Source: Methyloceanibacter caenitepidi (GTDB taxonomy: Bacteria; Pseudomonadota; Alphaproteobacteria; Rhizobiales; Methyloligellaceae). Taken from it: a stretch of 64,000 nucleotides of DNA. The notes under the pieces are model-generated. The model worked only from the letters and a program-made list of their open reading frames with translations. It did no database searches and was not told the origin of the DNA. Positions 27,284 to 35,943 of the stretch are shown one piece after another. Location: contig NZ_AP014648.1 in the NCBI RefSeq assembly GCF_000828475.1, positions 186,001 through 250,000 of the forward strand, written 5' to 3'. Position 1 is the stretch's first letter, and every line of letters begins with the position of its first letter. A program made the position numbers and the translations under genes.

Positions 27284-27937
27284 TTACCGCACCACGAGTT
27301 TTCTAGCAAAAAACGCCTCCGCGAATCGCTCCGGCGCCCGGCACTCCATGCCTCTGATGCGGGCCAGCCCTTTGAACGTGTCGGCGTCGAACCAATCTTT
27401 GGACCGCTGCGAGCCGAAGCAATTCTCGAGGATCTCGAGCTTGCGCTGCATAACCTCTCCGGTCATGGGAATGTAGAGATTGGGCTGCCCGAGATCGCCA
27501 TCCCATTTCGGTATCTCGTATTCTAAAACCACCTGGTCGCGGAAGGCATTCCAGGTAAGGCGCGATATCTCGCGGTGATCCTGATGCGCGTCGTCGCCGC
27601 GGTGGGTAAATACGATGTCGGGCTTGGTTCGCGTGGCCAGATCCTGGACCCACTCCTTGACCTGCTCACCCTGCGCCGGGAAGTAGCCGTCGCGGAAATC
27701 TGCACATTCCACGGTCTGCGTGTTTGCCCCGCCTAGGACCGCCGACGCACCGGCCATCGCCTCGTCGCGCCGGGGCCCGGCCCCGCTCAAGACACACCAA
27801 TGCACGTCGAGTTCAGTCCCGGCGGCGATCCATCCGAGCAGCGTGCCTCCCACGCCGATCTCGATGTCGTCCGAATGCGCCCCGAGACAGAGCACCTTCA
27901 GCGGCCCTTTCGGCTTCTGCCATGACAGGTTCAGCAT
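27284..27937 (-). CDS. PIG-L family N-acetyl sugar deacetylase-like protein
   Basis: The start at 27937 follows the cytidylyltransferase stop by only 4 bases. The 217-residue product has the PIG-L/LmbE zinc motif: LGAHSDDIEIGVGG (His21, Asp23, Asp24) and the third ligand in GDDAHQDHREI. The fold is a Rossmann-like hydrolase. Family members remove acetyl from N-acetylglucosamine-type substrates, and some act on amide bonds in secondary metabolites. Its coupling to glucose-1-phosphate cytidylyltransferase implies action on a nucleotide sugar or sugar-acyl intermediate of the CDP-sugar route. The actual substrate is unknown. Confidence 0.85.
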   Translation of the reverse strand: MLNLSWQKPKGPLKVLCLGAHSDDIEIGVGGTLLGWIAAGTELDVHWCVLSGAGPRRDEAMAGASAVLGGANTQTVECADFRDGYFPAQGEQVKEWVQDLATRTKPDIVFTHRGDDAHQDHREISRLTWNAFRDQVVLEYEIPKWDGDLGQPNLYIPMTGEVMQRKLEILENCFGSQRSKDWFDADTFKGLARIRGMECRAPERFAEAFFARKLVVR

Positions 27938-27941
27938 CGCC

Positions 27942-28742
27942 CTACTCTGCGGCGAGGCGGCAAGCCAGGTTATCGCGCCGGTCCCAAGGCATCGTACCCT
28001 GTTCGACCATTTCCTCGAGCACCTGACGGTCGCGCAGCGTGTCCATCGCACGCCAGAAGCCGTGATGCTTATAGGCGAGCAACTGATCGTCCTCGATCAA
28101 ACGCGCGAAAGGCTCGACGACGAGCTCCTCGCCCGGCCGCATGTAGTCGAAGATCTCGCGACGGAAAATGAAGAAGCCGCCGTTGATCCAGAGGTCGGCC
28201 TGAGACGCCGGCGTCATCTTCCGGACCAGGCCGTTCTCCGCAATGTCTGCGAAATGGAACGTGAGCTGTGGCGGCACCGCAAGAAAGCACGCGACCTTCC
28301 CGCTTTCCTTGAAGTCCGCGATCATTTTGTCGAGATTGACGTCACTGAGACCGTCGCTGTAGTTGGCCATAAACATCTCTTCGTCCTTGAGATGCTCGCG
28401 AACGGCCCAAAGGCGTTCGCCGACGCTCCGCCAAATTCCGGTCTCGATCATTTTGACGGACCAATCATCCGTGGGCCGATCGAGCAGTTCGACCGCGTCG
28501 CCGTTATTCCAGACCACGCAATCGTTGAACATCTCGTGCCGGTAATTCAGGAAGAATTCCTTGACGACGGTCGCCTTGTGCCCGAGGCACAGCGTAAAGT
28601 CAGAGTGCCCGAAGGAGCTGTAATACTGCATGAGGTGCCAGAGGATCGGCTGTCCTCCGATCGGGATCATCGGCTTCGGAATGGCCTCTGAATATTCCCT
28701 GATTCGGGTACCCAATCCTCCGCAGAAAAGCACAACCTTCAT
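27942..28742 (-). CDS. rfbF: Glucose-1-phosphate cytidylyltransferase
   Basis: The 266-residue protein begins with the nucleotidyltransferase signature MKVVLFCGGLGTRIREYS followed by IPKPMIPIGGQPILW, and includes the family-specific stretches YYSSFGHSDFTLCLGHK, VVWNNGDAVELLDRP and YDRPGEELV-like C-terminal helix. It makes CDP-glucose from CTP and glucose-1-phosphate, the entry step to CDP-3,6-dideoxyhexoses and branched sugars. Length is close to that of the Salmonella/Yersinia enzyme (257). It is followed immediately by the PIG-L gene on the same strand and diverges from the epimerase gene at 29098. Confidence 0.92.
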   Translation of the reverse strand: MKVVLFCGGLGTRIREYSEAIPKPMIPIGGQPILWHLMQYYSSFGHSDFTLCLGHKATVVKEFFLNYRHEMFNDCVVWNNGDAVELLDRPTDDWSVKMIETGIWRSVGERLWAVREHLKDEEMFMANYSDGLSDVNLDKMIADFKESGKVACFLAVPPQLTFHFADIAENGLVRKMTPASQADLWINGGFFIFRREIFDYMRPGEELVVEPFARLIEDDQLLAYKHHGFWRAMDTLRDRQVLEEMVEQGTMPWDRRDNLACRLAAE

Positions 28743-29097
28743 TGTTCAACACTCCTGTTGACGCGCAGAACACGTAAGAACGTCGTTCGACATTGACAAG
28801 CACGGGAGTGGCGCCAGCATAGCCCCGAGGCGTATCGCCCGATAGTGCCGGAGAGCCGGCCTTGGCCGGGTCACGAGCGGCCTTTCCCCGTGTTCGCCTT
28901 CGAACGTCCGCCCCAAAGTCCCAAGGGGCGGAAACGCATCGGTTTTTCTGTTCGAATCCGGGACTGTCATCCCTTTTCGATTGTTTAGCGCCTCATAAGA
29001 TAGAAGCAGGCGATGAAACTTCCCTTAACCGGTGTCGTCATTAATTTTTGGTAAACCGGGCAGTAGCCCTCATTGTTCACGCCCACGGAGCACTCGG
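28743..29097. other. Divergent promoter region of the CDP-sugar module
   Basis: These 355 bases separate the divergent cytidylyltransferase and epimerase genes. A TTGACA occurs at 28793-28798 but has only a poor -10 partner. The stretch 28970-29060 is AT-rich compared with the coding sequence and probably contains the rightward promoter. No open frame with good codon use and no terminator hairpin was seen. Confidence 0.45.
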
Positions 29098-29703
29098 ATG
29101 CGGTTTATAGAGACTGAACTCGCAGGCGCCTTCGTCGTCGAACTGGAGCGTCGTCAAGACGACCGGGGCTTCTTCGCGCGCTCGTTTTGCCGGGATGAGT
29201 TCGAGGCGCATGGCCTGAGGCCGCTCGTCGCGCAATCGAACCTCTCCTTCACCGCGAAGTCCGGCACTGTGCGGGGCATGCACTTCCAGTTTCCGCCGTC
29301 GACGGAATCAAAACTCGTGCGGTGCGTGCGGGGAGCGGTCTGGGACATCATCGTCGATCTTCGCCCCGAAAGCCCGACCTATCTCAGTCACGTCGCCATA
29401 GAACTCGACGAGGAAAGTTTGCGGGCGATCTACGTTCCGGAGCGATTTGCCCACGGCCACCAGACTCTGAGAGACGATTCACTTCTCAGTTATCAAATGG
29501 GGGCACCTTACACACCGAACAACGAGGGTGGCTTGCGCTATGACGATCCCGCGCTCGGCCTCACCTGGCCGCTACCCGTCACAGAGATTTCCGAGAAGGA
29601 CCTCTCGTTTCCGTCCTACAGCTCGATCGAGCAGTCACTGCGAGACCGAATGGCGAACCTCGATACAGATGCCGTCGACGAGGCCGGGAAACATGGCCAG
29701 TGA
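29098..29703 (+). CDS. rfbC: dTDP-4-dehydrorhamnose 3,5-epimerase family protein (RmlC-like cupin)
   Basis: GGAG lies 7 bases before the ATG at 29098. The 201-residue cupin has RGFFARSFCRDEF, the catalytic histidine in SGTVRGMHFQFPP (His62), VWDIIVDLRPESPTY, FAHGHQTL and the tyrosine region SYQMGAPYTP. RmlC-type enzymes epimerise C3 and C5 of 4-keto-6-deoxy nucleotide sugars. With no rhamnose genes nearby but a CDP-glucose synthase beside it, a CDP-linked 4-keto sugar is the more likely substrate. The next gene, 27 bases on, is a sugar C-methyltransferase that usually follows such an epimerase. Confidence 0.88.
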   Translation: MRFIETELAGAFVVELERRQDDRGFFARSFCRDEFEAHGLRPLVAQSNLSFTAKSGTVRGMHFQFPPSTESKLVRCVRGAVWDIIVDLRPESPTYLSHVAIELDEESLRAIYVPERFAHGHQTLRDDSLLSYQMGAPYTPNNEGGLRYDDPALGLTWPLPVTEISEKDLSFPSYSSIEQSLRDRMANLDTDAVDEAGKHGQ

Positions 29704-29730
29704 GATCCGGCCGATGAGTGGAATGCAACG

Positions 29731-31062
29731 ATGACGAACGAGCCCGTTTCCGCCGAACCGTGCTGCCGGATCTGCCACGCACCGCTGCGGCACACATTTG
29801 TGGATCTCGGCATGTCGCCGCTGTGCGAGAGCTTCGTGCCCGCGGACAAGATCGATGCGATGGAGCCGTTCTATCCGCTTCACGTGATGGTGTGCGATCA
29901 GTGCTTCCTCGTGCAGCTGCGCGAATATGTCAGCCCCGAGAGCATCTTCGACGACTATGCGTACTTCTCGTCCTATTCGACCTCGTGGGTCGCTCACGCC
30001 AAGACCTATTGTGAGATGATCGCGGCGCGGCTCGGTCTCGGGGCGGACAGCCAAGTGGTCGAGATCGCAAGCAACGACGGATATCTGCTTCAGCACTTCG
30101 GACCGCTGGGCATTCCCGTGCACGGCGTAGAACCGTCCGGCAACGTGGCCGAGGTGGCCATCGAGAAAGGCATCCCCACCACCGTCGACTTCTTTGGCCA
30201 AGGACTAGCCCGTCAGCTCGTCGAAGACGGCAGGGCGGCCGACTTGATCGTTGCAAACAACGTCCTTGCCCATGTGCCGGACATCAACGATTTCGTTGCC
30301 GGGCTCAAAATCCTCCTGAAGCCGGAGGGGATCGCCACGCTCGAATTTCCCCATCTCGAGCGTTTGATGGCGGAGAACCAGTTCGACACGATCTATCACG
30401 AGCACTTCTCGTATCTTTCGGCCCTGGTGATCGAGCGGCTCGCAAAGATGCACGGGCTCGCCTTTGTCGACGTCGAAGAACTGCCGAGCCACGGCGGCTC
30501 CTTACGCATCTATCTGGCCCAGGCCGGCTCGTCCCATGTACGGAGCCCGCGCGTGGACGAGCTGATTGCACGCGAACGGAAGCTCGGTTTCGACAACCTT
30601 GCGGGTTACGTAGGCTTCTCGGACAAGGTCGAAAGGACGAAGCGGGAGCTTCTGTCCTTCCTCATCGCTGCGAAGAACGAGGGTAAACGTATTTGCGGCT
30701 ACGGCGCGCCCGGCAAAGGAAACACGCTTCTCAACTATTGCGGAATCGGTCCGGACTTCCTCGACTTCACCGTCGATCGCAACCCATACAAGCACGGCCG
30801 ATTCACGCCGGGAACGCATATCCCCATCCGGCCCGTTGAGGCGATCGACGAGGCCAAGCCGGACTTGATCCTGATCCTGCCTTGGAATCTGACGAAAGAG
30901 ATCGTGAGCCAGATGAAGCACGTCGCGGACTGGGGCGCAAAGTTTGTGATTCCCATACCGGCCGCTCACGTGATCGATCCGGCCGCACTTCCGGAAAGCA
31001 GCACCGCAGAGAGCGGGACGTCATCGGAGCGACCGGCGGCAAGCGCCGTGGCGAATGGATGA
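29731..31062 (+). CDS. Zinc-finger sugar C-methyltransferase (TylC3/NDP-hexose C-3-methyltransferase-like)
   Basis: The 443-residue protein has the three-part layout of deoxysugar C-methyltransferases. An N-terminal zinc-binding domain has CRIC (12-15) and CDQC (55-58). A SAM-binding Rossmann domain follows with VVEIASNDGYLLQHF (109-123) and GVEPSGNVAEVA. A C-terminal nucleotide-sugar domain has ICGYGAPGKGNTLLNY. Relatives add a methyl branch at C3 of 4-keto-2,6-dideoxy sugars (mycarose, yersiniose-type). A TGA overlapping the next ATG (ATGA) couples it to the DUF4910 gene. It is therefore predicted to make a branched-chain deoxyhexose. Confidence 0.9.
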   Translation: MTNEPVSAEPCCRICHAPLRHTFVDLGMSPLCESFVPADKIDAMEPFYPLHVMVCDQCFLVQLREYVSPESIFDDYAYFSSYSTSWVAHAKTYCEMIAARLGLGADSQVVEIASNDGYLLQHFGPLGIPVHGVEPSGNVAEVAIEKGIPTTVDFFGQGLARQLVEDGRAADLIVANNVLAHVPDINDFVAGLKILLKPEGIATLEFPHLERLMAENQFDTIYHEHFSYLSALVIERLAKMHGLAFVDVEELPSHGGSLRIYLAQAGSSHVRSPRVDELIARERKLGFDNLAGYVGFSDKVERTKRELLSFLIAAKNEGKRICGYGAPGKGNTLLNYCGIGPDFLDFTVDRNPYKHGRFTPGTHIPIRPVEAIDEAKPDLILILPWNLTKEIVSQMKHVADWGAKFVIPIPAAHVIDPAALPESSTAESGTSSERPAASAVANG

Positions 31063-32426
31063 CCCGAACTCTACAGACTACGGATAGCGGGTCGGCCATG
31101 GCGGGTTTGACGACGCAGAGCCTCATCTCGCCCGACGCCGGTCAAGAGATCTATGCGCTCGCGCGCGAGATCTACCCGATCTGCCGGTCCATCACCGGAG
31201 ACGGCGTCCGCGAAACGCTCGACATCATTGGGCGCCACATTCCCATCGAGCGCAAAGAGCTTCCAACCGGCGCCAAGGTGCTCGACTGGGAGATACCGCG
31301 CGAATGGAACATTTCCGACGCCTATATCAAGGATGCGCAAGGCAACCGGCTGATCGACTTTCGCCAATCCAATCTGCACGTCGTGAGCTACAGCGCGCCC
31401 GTCCACCGGCGCATGAGTCTAGACGAGCTTCGCCCCCACATCTTTACGCTGCCCGAGCAGCCCGACCTCATTCCCTACCGGACGTCGTACTACGCCGACG
31501 CCTGGGGCTTCTGCATGTCGCGGAACCAACTCGACAAGCTTGAATCCGCCGGGGGCGAGTTCGAGGTCGTCATCGATTCGCGCTTCGCTAGCGGCTCCCT
31601 GACCTGGGGTGAGTATCTGCATCGCGGCGCCAGCACGGACGAAGTGCTCCTGTCGGCGCATATCTGTCATCCGTCACTCGCGAACGACAATTGCTCGGGG
31701 CTCGCCCTTCAAACCGTCTTGGCGCGCGCGTTGTCGAACATGAAGACGCGTTTCAGCTACCGCTTCGTGTTCGCGCCCGGCACGATCGGTGCCATTGCCT
31801 GGCTCGCTACCAACGATGCCGAGGCCAGCCGGATCAAGAATGGCCTGGTGCTATCATGCGTCGGCGATGCCGGCGGTCCGACCTATAAGCGCAGCCGTCA
31901 GGGAAACGCACTGATCGACCGCGTCATGATCCATGTCCTGCGCCACGCGGTCGCAGAACCCAATATCATCGACTTCTTCCCCTACGGCTACGACGAGCGG
32001 CAATATTGCTCGCCCGGCTATGACCTTGCCGTGGGACTGTTTCAGCGCAGCCAGTTCGCGACCTTTCCCGAGTACCACACCTCCGCCGACAATCTGGACT
32101 TCATCTCGGCGGAGAACCTCGCCGCGTCCTATGGCTGGGTGACCGACGCGCTGACCATTCTCGAGAGCGATCGCACCCTCATCAATCTGAACCCCAAGGG
32201 CGAGCCGCAACTCGGACGCCGGGGGCTCTATGCGGGGACGGGCGGCGACAAGGATGCCGTACGCCACAACATGGCGATGCTTTGGACACTGAATCTATCG
32301 GATGGGACGCACTCGCTCCTGGACATCGCGGAGCGGTCGCAGCTTCCCTTCAAAGCGATCGCCCGTGCGGCAAGCGCACTGGAAGAGCATGGGCTCCTCG
32401 CCGAGCGACGCGCGCGTGAAGGTTGA
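31059..32426 (+). CDS. DUF4910/DUF2172 aminopeptidase-like protein (M28-like zinc peptidase fold)
   Basis: The ATG at 31059 overlaps the previous stop (ATGA), so translation is coupled. The 455-residue protein has the metal-binding block LLSAHICHPSLANDNCSG (His201, His204, Asp210), typical of di-zinc M28-like peptidases, a further ligand region in FPEYHTSADNLDF, and a C-terminal winged-helix-like 60 residues (LLDIAERSQLPFKAIARAASAL). No signal peptide is seen, so it works in the cytoplasm. Proteins of this family often sit in nucleotide-sugar clusters where no peptide substrate is known, so a role in amide hydrolysis or sugar-acyl editing is inferred rather than proven. Confidence 0.82.
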   Translation: MTRTLQTTDSGSAMAGLTTQSLISPDAGQEIYALAREIYPICRSITGDGVRETLDIIGRHIPIERKELPTGAKVLDWEIPREWNISDAYIKDAQGNRLIDFRQSNLHVVSYSAPVHRRMSLDELRPHIFTLPEQPDLIPYRTSYYADAWGFCMSRNQLDKLESAGGEFEVVIDSRFASGSLTWGEYLHRGASTDEVLLSAHICHPSLANDNCSGLALQTVLARALSNMKTRFSYRFVFAPGTIGAIAWLATNDAEASRIKNGLVLSCVGDAGGPTYKRSRQGNALIDRVMIHVLRHAVAEPNIIDFFPYGYDERQYCSPGYDLAVGLFQRSQFATFPEYHTSADNLDFISAENLAASYGWVTDALTILESDRTLINLNPKGEPQLGRRGLYAGTGGDKDAVRHNMAMLWTLNLSDGTHSLLDIAERSQLPFKAIARAASALEEHGLLAERRAREG

Positions 32427-32523
32427 GTGTCGTGCGAGAAGAACGTCTTGAGATCGCGCGCGTGGCATCGATAGCGCCGCCGCGTCACATAACAGTCATT
32501 GGTTACGTCGAAAGGAGACAGTC

Positions 32524-33570
32524 ATGCGGGTATTGGTGACCGGGAGCCAAGGCTATATCGGGCAGGTCATGGTGCCGATGCTGATGGCGGCCGGCCACGA
32601 TGTGGTGGGTTGCGACACGGATCTGTACCGCAGATGCACGTTTGCGGAGGGCGGCACGGTTCACGCTGCACCCACGCTCGCGATCGACGTTCGGGATCTG
32701 CAGCCTTCCGACGTTGCCGGATTCGACGCCGTCATTCATCTTGCCGCGCTGTCGAACGATCCGCTGAGCGATCTCGATCCCAATCTCACCTATGACATCA
32801 ACTACCGCGCCAGCGTCCGCCTCGCGGAGCTGGCCAAGAGCACCGGCGCCAAGCGCTTTCTGTTTGCCTCGTCGTGCAGCAATTACGGCGTTGCCACCGA
32901 AGGCATGATCGACGAGACCGGCGAGCTGAATCCGATCACGCCCTACGGTATTTCAAAGGTGCGTACGGAGCAGGACGTCTCCAAGCTTGCCGGCGACGGC
33001 TTCTGCCCGGTCTACATGCGGCCCGCGACGGCCTATGGCGTTTCGCCCCGCCTGCGCTTCGATATCGTTCTCAACAACCTCACCGCCTGGGCCGTGACCA
33101 AGGGCAGCATCTATCTGAAATCGGACGGCACGCCGTGGCGCCCGATCGTCCATATCGAGGACATCTCGCGCGCCTTTATCGCCGCACTCGAAGCGCCGGA
33201 AGAGGCCGTGTTCAACCAGGCCTTCAACGTCGGGCAGACCGCTCACAACTACCGCATCCGCGACATCGCGGAGATCGTTGCCGAGGTCGTTCCTCAGTGC
33301 CAGCTTGAGTTCGCCCCCGATGCGGGACCGGACAACCGCTCCTACCGGGTCAATTTCGACAAGATCGCGGAGACGCTTCCGGCCTTCCAACCGCAATGGG
33401 ATGCCCGCAAAGGGGCACAAGAGCTGTACCAGGCGTATCTGAAGGCCGATATTTCCTGGGAGGATTTCGAGGGGCCGCGCTTCCAGCGCATTGCCCACAT
33501 CCGAAAGCTCCTGGAAGAGGGAATTCTGGGCGGGGATCTCCGATTCACGGGAAAGACCGAGGCAGCCTGA
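32524..33570 (+). CDS. SDR family NAD(P)-dependent nucleotide-sugar epimerase/reductase
   Basis: The 348-residue extended SDR has the Rossmann loop TGSQGYIG (6-13), a catalytic serine region SSCSNYG (116-122), and the YxxxK pair Tyr141/Lys145 in [17 protein letters not shown] precedes the start. It lacks the TDE-type triad of 4,6-dehydratases, so it is more likely a 4-ketoreductase or epimerase closing the CDP-sugar route. It follows the DUF4910 gene by 97 bases on the same strand. Its exact reaction, and whether it could stand in for the missing dehydratase, are uncertain. Confidence 0.82.
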   Translation: MRVLVTGSQGYIGQVMVPMLMAAGHDVVGCDTDLYRRCTFAEGGTVHAAPTLAIDVRDLQPSDVAGFDAVIHLAALSNDPLSDLDPNLTYDINYRASVRLAELAKSTGAKRFLFASSCSNYGVATEGMIDETGELNPITPYGISKVRTEQDVSKLAGDGFCPVYMRPATAYGVSPRLRFDIVLNNLTAWAVTKGSIYLKSDGTPWRPIVHIEDISRAFIAALEAPEEAVFNQAFNVGQTAHNYRIRDIAEIVAEVVPQCQLEFAPDAGPDNRSYRVNFDKIAETLPAFQPQWDARKGAQELYQAYLKADISWEDFEGPRFQRIAHIRKLLEEGILGGDLRFTGKTEAA

Positions 33571-33780
33571 GCGGGAGCATGAGCCTGCGACCCGCAGGTC
33601 GGGACAGGGCTAATGGCAGGTTAACACCTTGCCAAGAATTCATCGTTCTAAAGCCCACCGTAAGTTTTATCCTAGTAGAATAATCCGATCATGACCGGGA
33701 CAGGGGCCGCGCGGCGGGCTTGATGGTGTGGCCGGACGCAATAGAGCGGCAAGTTTCTCGTAGAACGGACGTGTTGACCC

Positions 33781-35898
33781 ATGGAAACTGAGGCTACCTA
33801 CGCACCGTCTCCGTCGCTTGGAGACGCCGTTGCCGTTCTGTGGCGGCGCTGGTTTCTCATTGCCATGACGACCGCGATCGCGATTGCCCTCGGCGTGGCC
33901 TACATCGTGGTCGCGCCCCGCTATTTCACGGCCAGCACCGAGATCCTTATCGATCCGCGCAAGAAGAACACCGTCGAGAACGAAGTGCTCCCCTCCGGGC
34001 TCGGAACCACGGCCAGCGACAACTTCGCCCTTGTCGACAGCCAAATGAAAGTGATCACGTCGGATGTCGTGCTGAAGCCGGTCGTGGAGAGCCAGAACCT
34101 TGCGGAGAATCCGGAGTTCAACGGCACCGAACGAGGGATCGCCGCGCGCGCGATCGGCTTCGTCTCCGAGCTTCTCGGCGGCTCGGGGGCCGGGCCCGCG
34201 GCCAGTCCCGAGGAGCTGGCGCTATGGAACCTGAGGAACGCGATCACGGTCGAACGGGACACCGAGACCTACGTGATCGTGATAACCGTGACTACGAGAA
34301 ACGCTGTGAAGTCGGCGGAGATAGCGCGCGCCATCGCCGATGCCTATCTGCGCGATCAATCCGGAGAGCGGCTCGAGACCACGCAACGGGTCAGTTCCCA
34401 AATGGATGCGCAGCTCGCCACGCTTCGGGACAGGCTGCTCAAGGCGGAGGGCAAAGTCCAAAAGTTCAGGGCCGAGAACGATCTGCAGATATCCGAGAAC
34501 GATGTCCTGATCGACACGCGGCAACTGGAGCAACTCAACGAGAAGCTGGCCGACGCCAAGGCGGACCTAGCCAAGACCCAGGCCAAGTACGATCAGCTGC
34601 AACGGCTCCTGAAGAGCGGCGTGGATCCCGACGCGATGGCAGAATCGATCAACTCATCGACTGTCACAGGGCTGCGCGACCAATACGCGACCGCCGCCCG
34701 CCGGGAAGCCGTCCTCAGTGCGAGCCTGCTGCCGTCCCACCCGACGATGGTACAGGCGCGGTCGGAGGTTCAGCGGCTGGCCGGTCTGATCCGGGCGGAG
34801 GTCGAGCGGATCGCCAAGGCCATCAAGCTGGAGAACGACGCGGCAAAGGAACGGCTTCGGGCGGCCGAAGCCGCGCTTGCGGCCTCCCGCAAAGACGTCA
34901 ATACCAGCGACAGCGCCATTGTCGAGTTGCGCGAACTCCAGCGAGAGGCCGAGACGACCCGCGCCGTCTATGAGAGCTTCCTGTCCCGGGTCAAGCAGAT
35001 GAACGAGTCCGAGAGCGTTTATACGCCCGATGCCCGGATCATTACGCCGGCCAGCATCCCGCTGAAGCCGAGTTCGCCCAAGAAGCTCCTCACACTTGCG
35101 CTCGCATCGATGGCCGGCTTCATGCTTGGGTGCGCGCTCGCGCTCGTCCGAGACTTTACCGGTCAACCCTCGACCCACACGAACACCGAATTGCTCACGC
35201 GTTCGGGCCTCACGCCATTGATTTCCATTCCGGCGCTCCGTCCCCAGCGCGGCCTGATCGGCACGGGGCGCGGCGGCCAATCCGCCCCTCCCAACCTCTA
35301 TGAAATCGCGATCGAGGTCTTGGACGGGGGCGCCCGGTCGCGATATCGCTCGGCGGTGATGCAGCTACTGTCTTACATCATGGATCTTGAGGCGTCCGAT
35401 CAGCCGCGCATCGTGACATTGACATCCGCGTTGCCTGGAGAGGGCAAGACCGCTCTCGCGCTTAGTCTCGGTGTTGGCGCAGCCTCGTCGGGCCTGAAGA
35501 CATTACTCGTGGACGCAAGCAATTCTAATCCCGCGCTGACCAAAATGCTCGGTCAAGAGAGCACCGGCCGCAGCTACCGCGACCGCCTAGTTTCCGATGC
35601 TCAACTCGGACTCTCGTTCTTGTCGCTTCAGGATGCAGCCGGGCAGCGCTCGAGTGAGCATGTCCGCAAACGCGAGTTGGAGGAACTCGCCGGCAGGTAC
35701 GACTTGACGGTTATCGATGGCGGGCTCCTGAAAGACGACACGACCATGGAGCCGTTGATCTCGATTTCCGAGGCTGTTCTGCTGGTCTCTCAGTCGAAAA
35801 AATCGTCGCCTGCGGTGGATGCCAGCGCGGCCGCCGACCTCCTGGAAATGGCGCGCGGCAGATATTGCGCGTCAGTCCTGACGATGGCGAATGCCTAG
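33781..35898 (+). CDS. Exopolysaccharide transport co-polymerase (Wzc/ExoP-like, PCP-2a)
   Basis: The 705-residue inner-membrane protein has a Wzz-type chain-length domain flanked by helices (about 22-44 and 435-455), a long periplasmic coiled coil (about 190-400), and a cytoplasmic P-loop domain. Walker A is TSALPGEGKTALALS near 550, Walker A' LLVDAS near 577 and Walker B LTVIDGG near 642. It sets chain length and docks with the Wza-like outer-membrane exporter. There is no tyrosine-rich C-terminal tail. The Walker A' and B motifs are degenerate relative to active BY-kinases (VDAS for the usual IDAD), so kinase activity is doubtful. Confidence 0.88.
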   Translation: METEATYAPSPSLGDAVAVLWRRWFLIAMTTAIAIALGVAYIVVAPRYFTASTEILIDPRKKNTVENEVLPSGLGTTASDNFALVDSQMKVITSDVVLKPVVESQNLAENPEFNGTERGIAARAIGFVSELLGGSGAGPAASPEELALWNLRNAITVERDTETYVIVITVTTRNAVKSAEIARAIADAYLRDQSGERLETTQRVSSQMDAQLATLRDRLLKAEGKVQKFRAENDLQISENDVLIDTRQLEQLNEKLADAKADLAKTQAKYDQLQRLLKSGVDPDAMAESINSSTVTGLRDQYATAARREAVLSASLLPSHPTMVQARSEVQRLAGLIRAEVERIAKAIKLENDAAKERLRAAEAALAASRKDVNTSDSAIVELRELQREAETTRAVYESFLSRVKQMNESESVYTPDARIITPASIPLKPSSPKKLLTLALASMAGFMLGCALALVRDFTGQPSTHTNTELLTRSGLTPLISIPALRPQRGLIGTGRGGQSAPPNLYEIAIEVLDGGARSRYRSAVMQLLSYIMDLEASDQPRIVTLTSALPGEGKTALALSLGVGAASSGLKTLLVDASNSNPALTKMLGQESTGRSYRDRLVSDAQLGLSFLSLQDAAGQRSSEHVRKRELEELAGRYDLTVIDGGLLKDDTTMEPLISISEAVLLVSQSKKSSPAVDASAAADLLEMARGRYCASVLTMANA

Positions 35899-35943
35899 CG
35901 TGAGACGCCCACGGCGCGCAGACGTCTGATCCGCCAATCGTGT

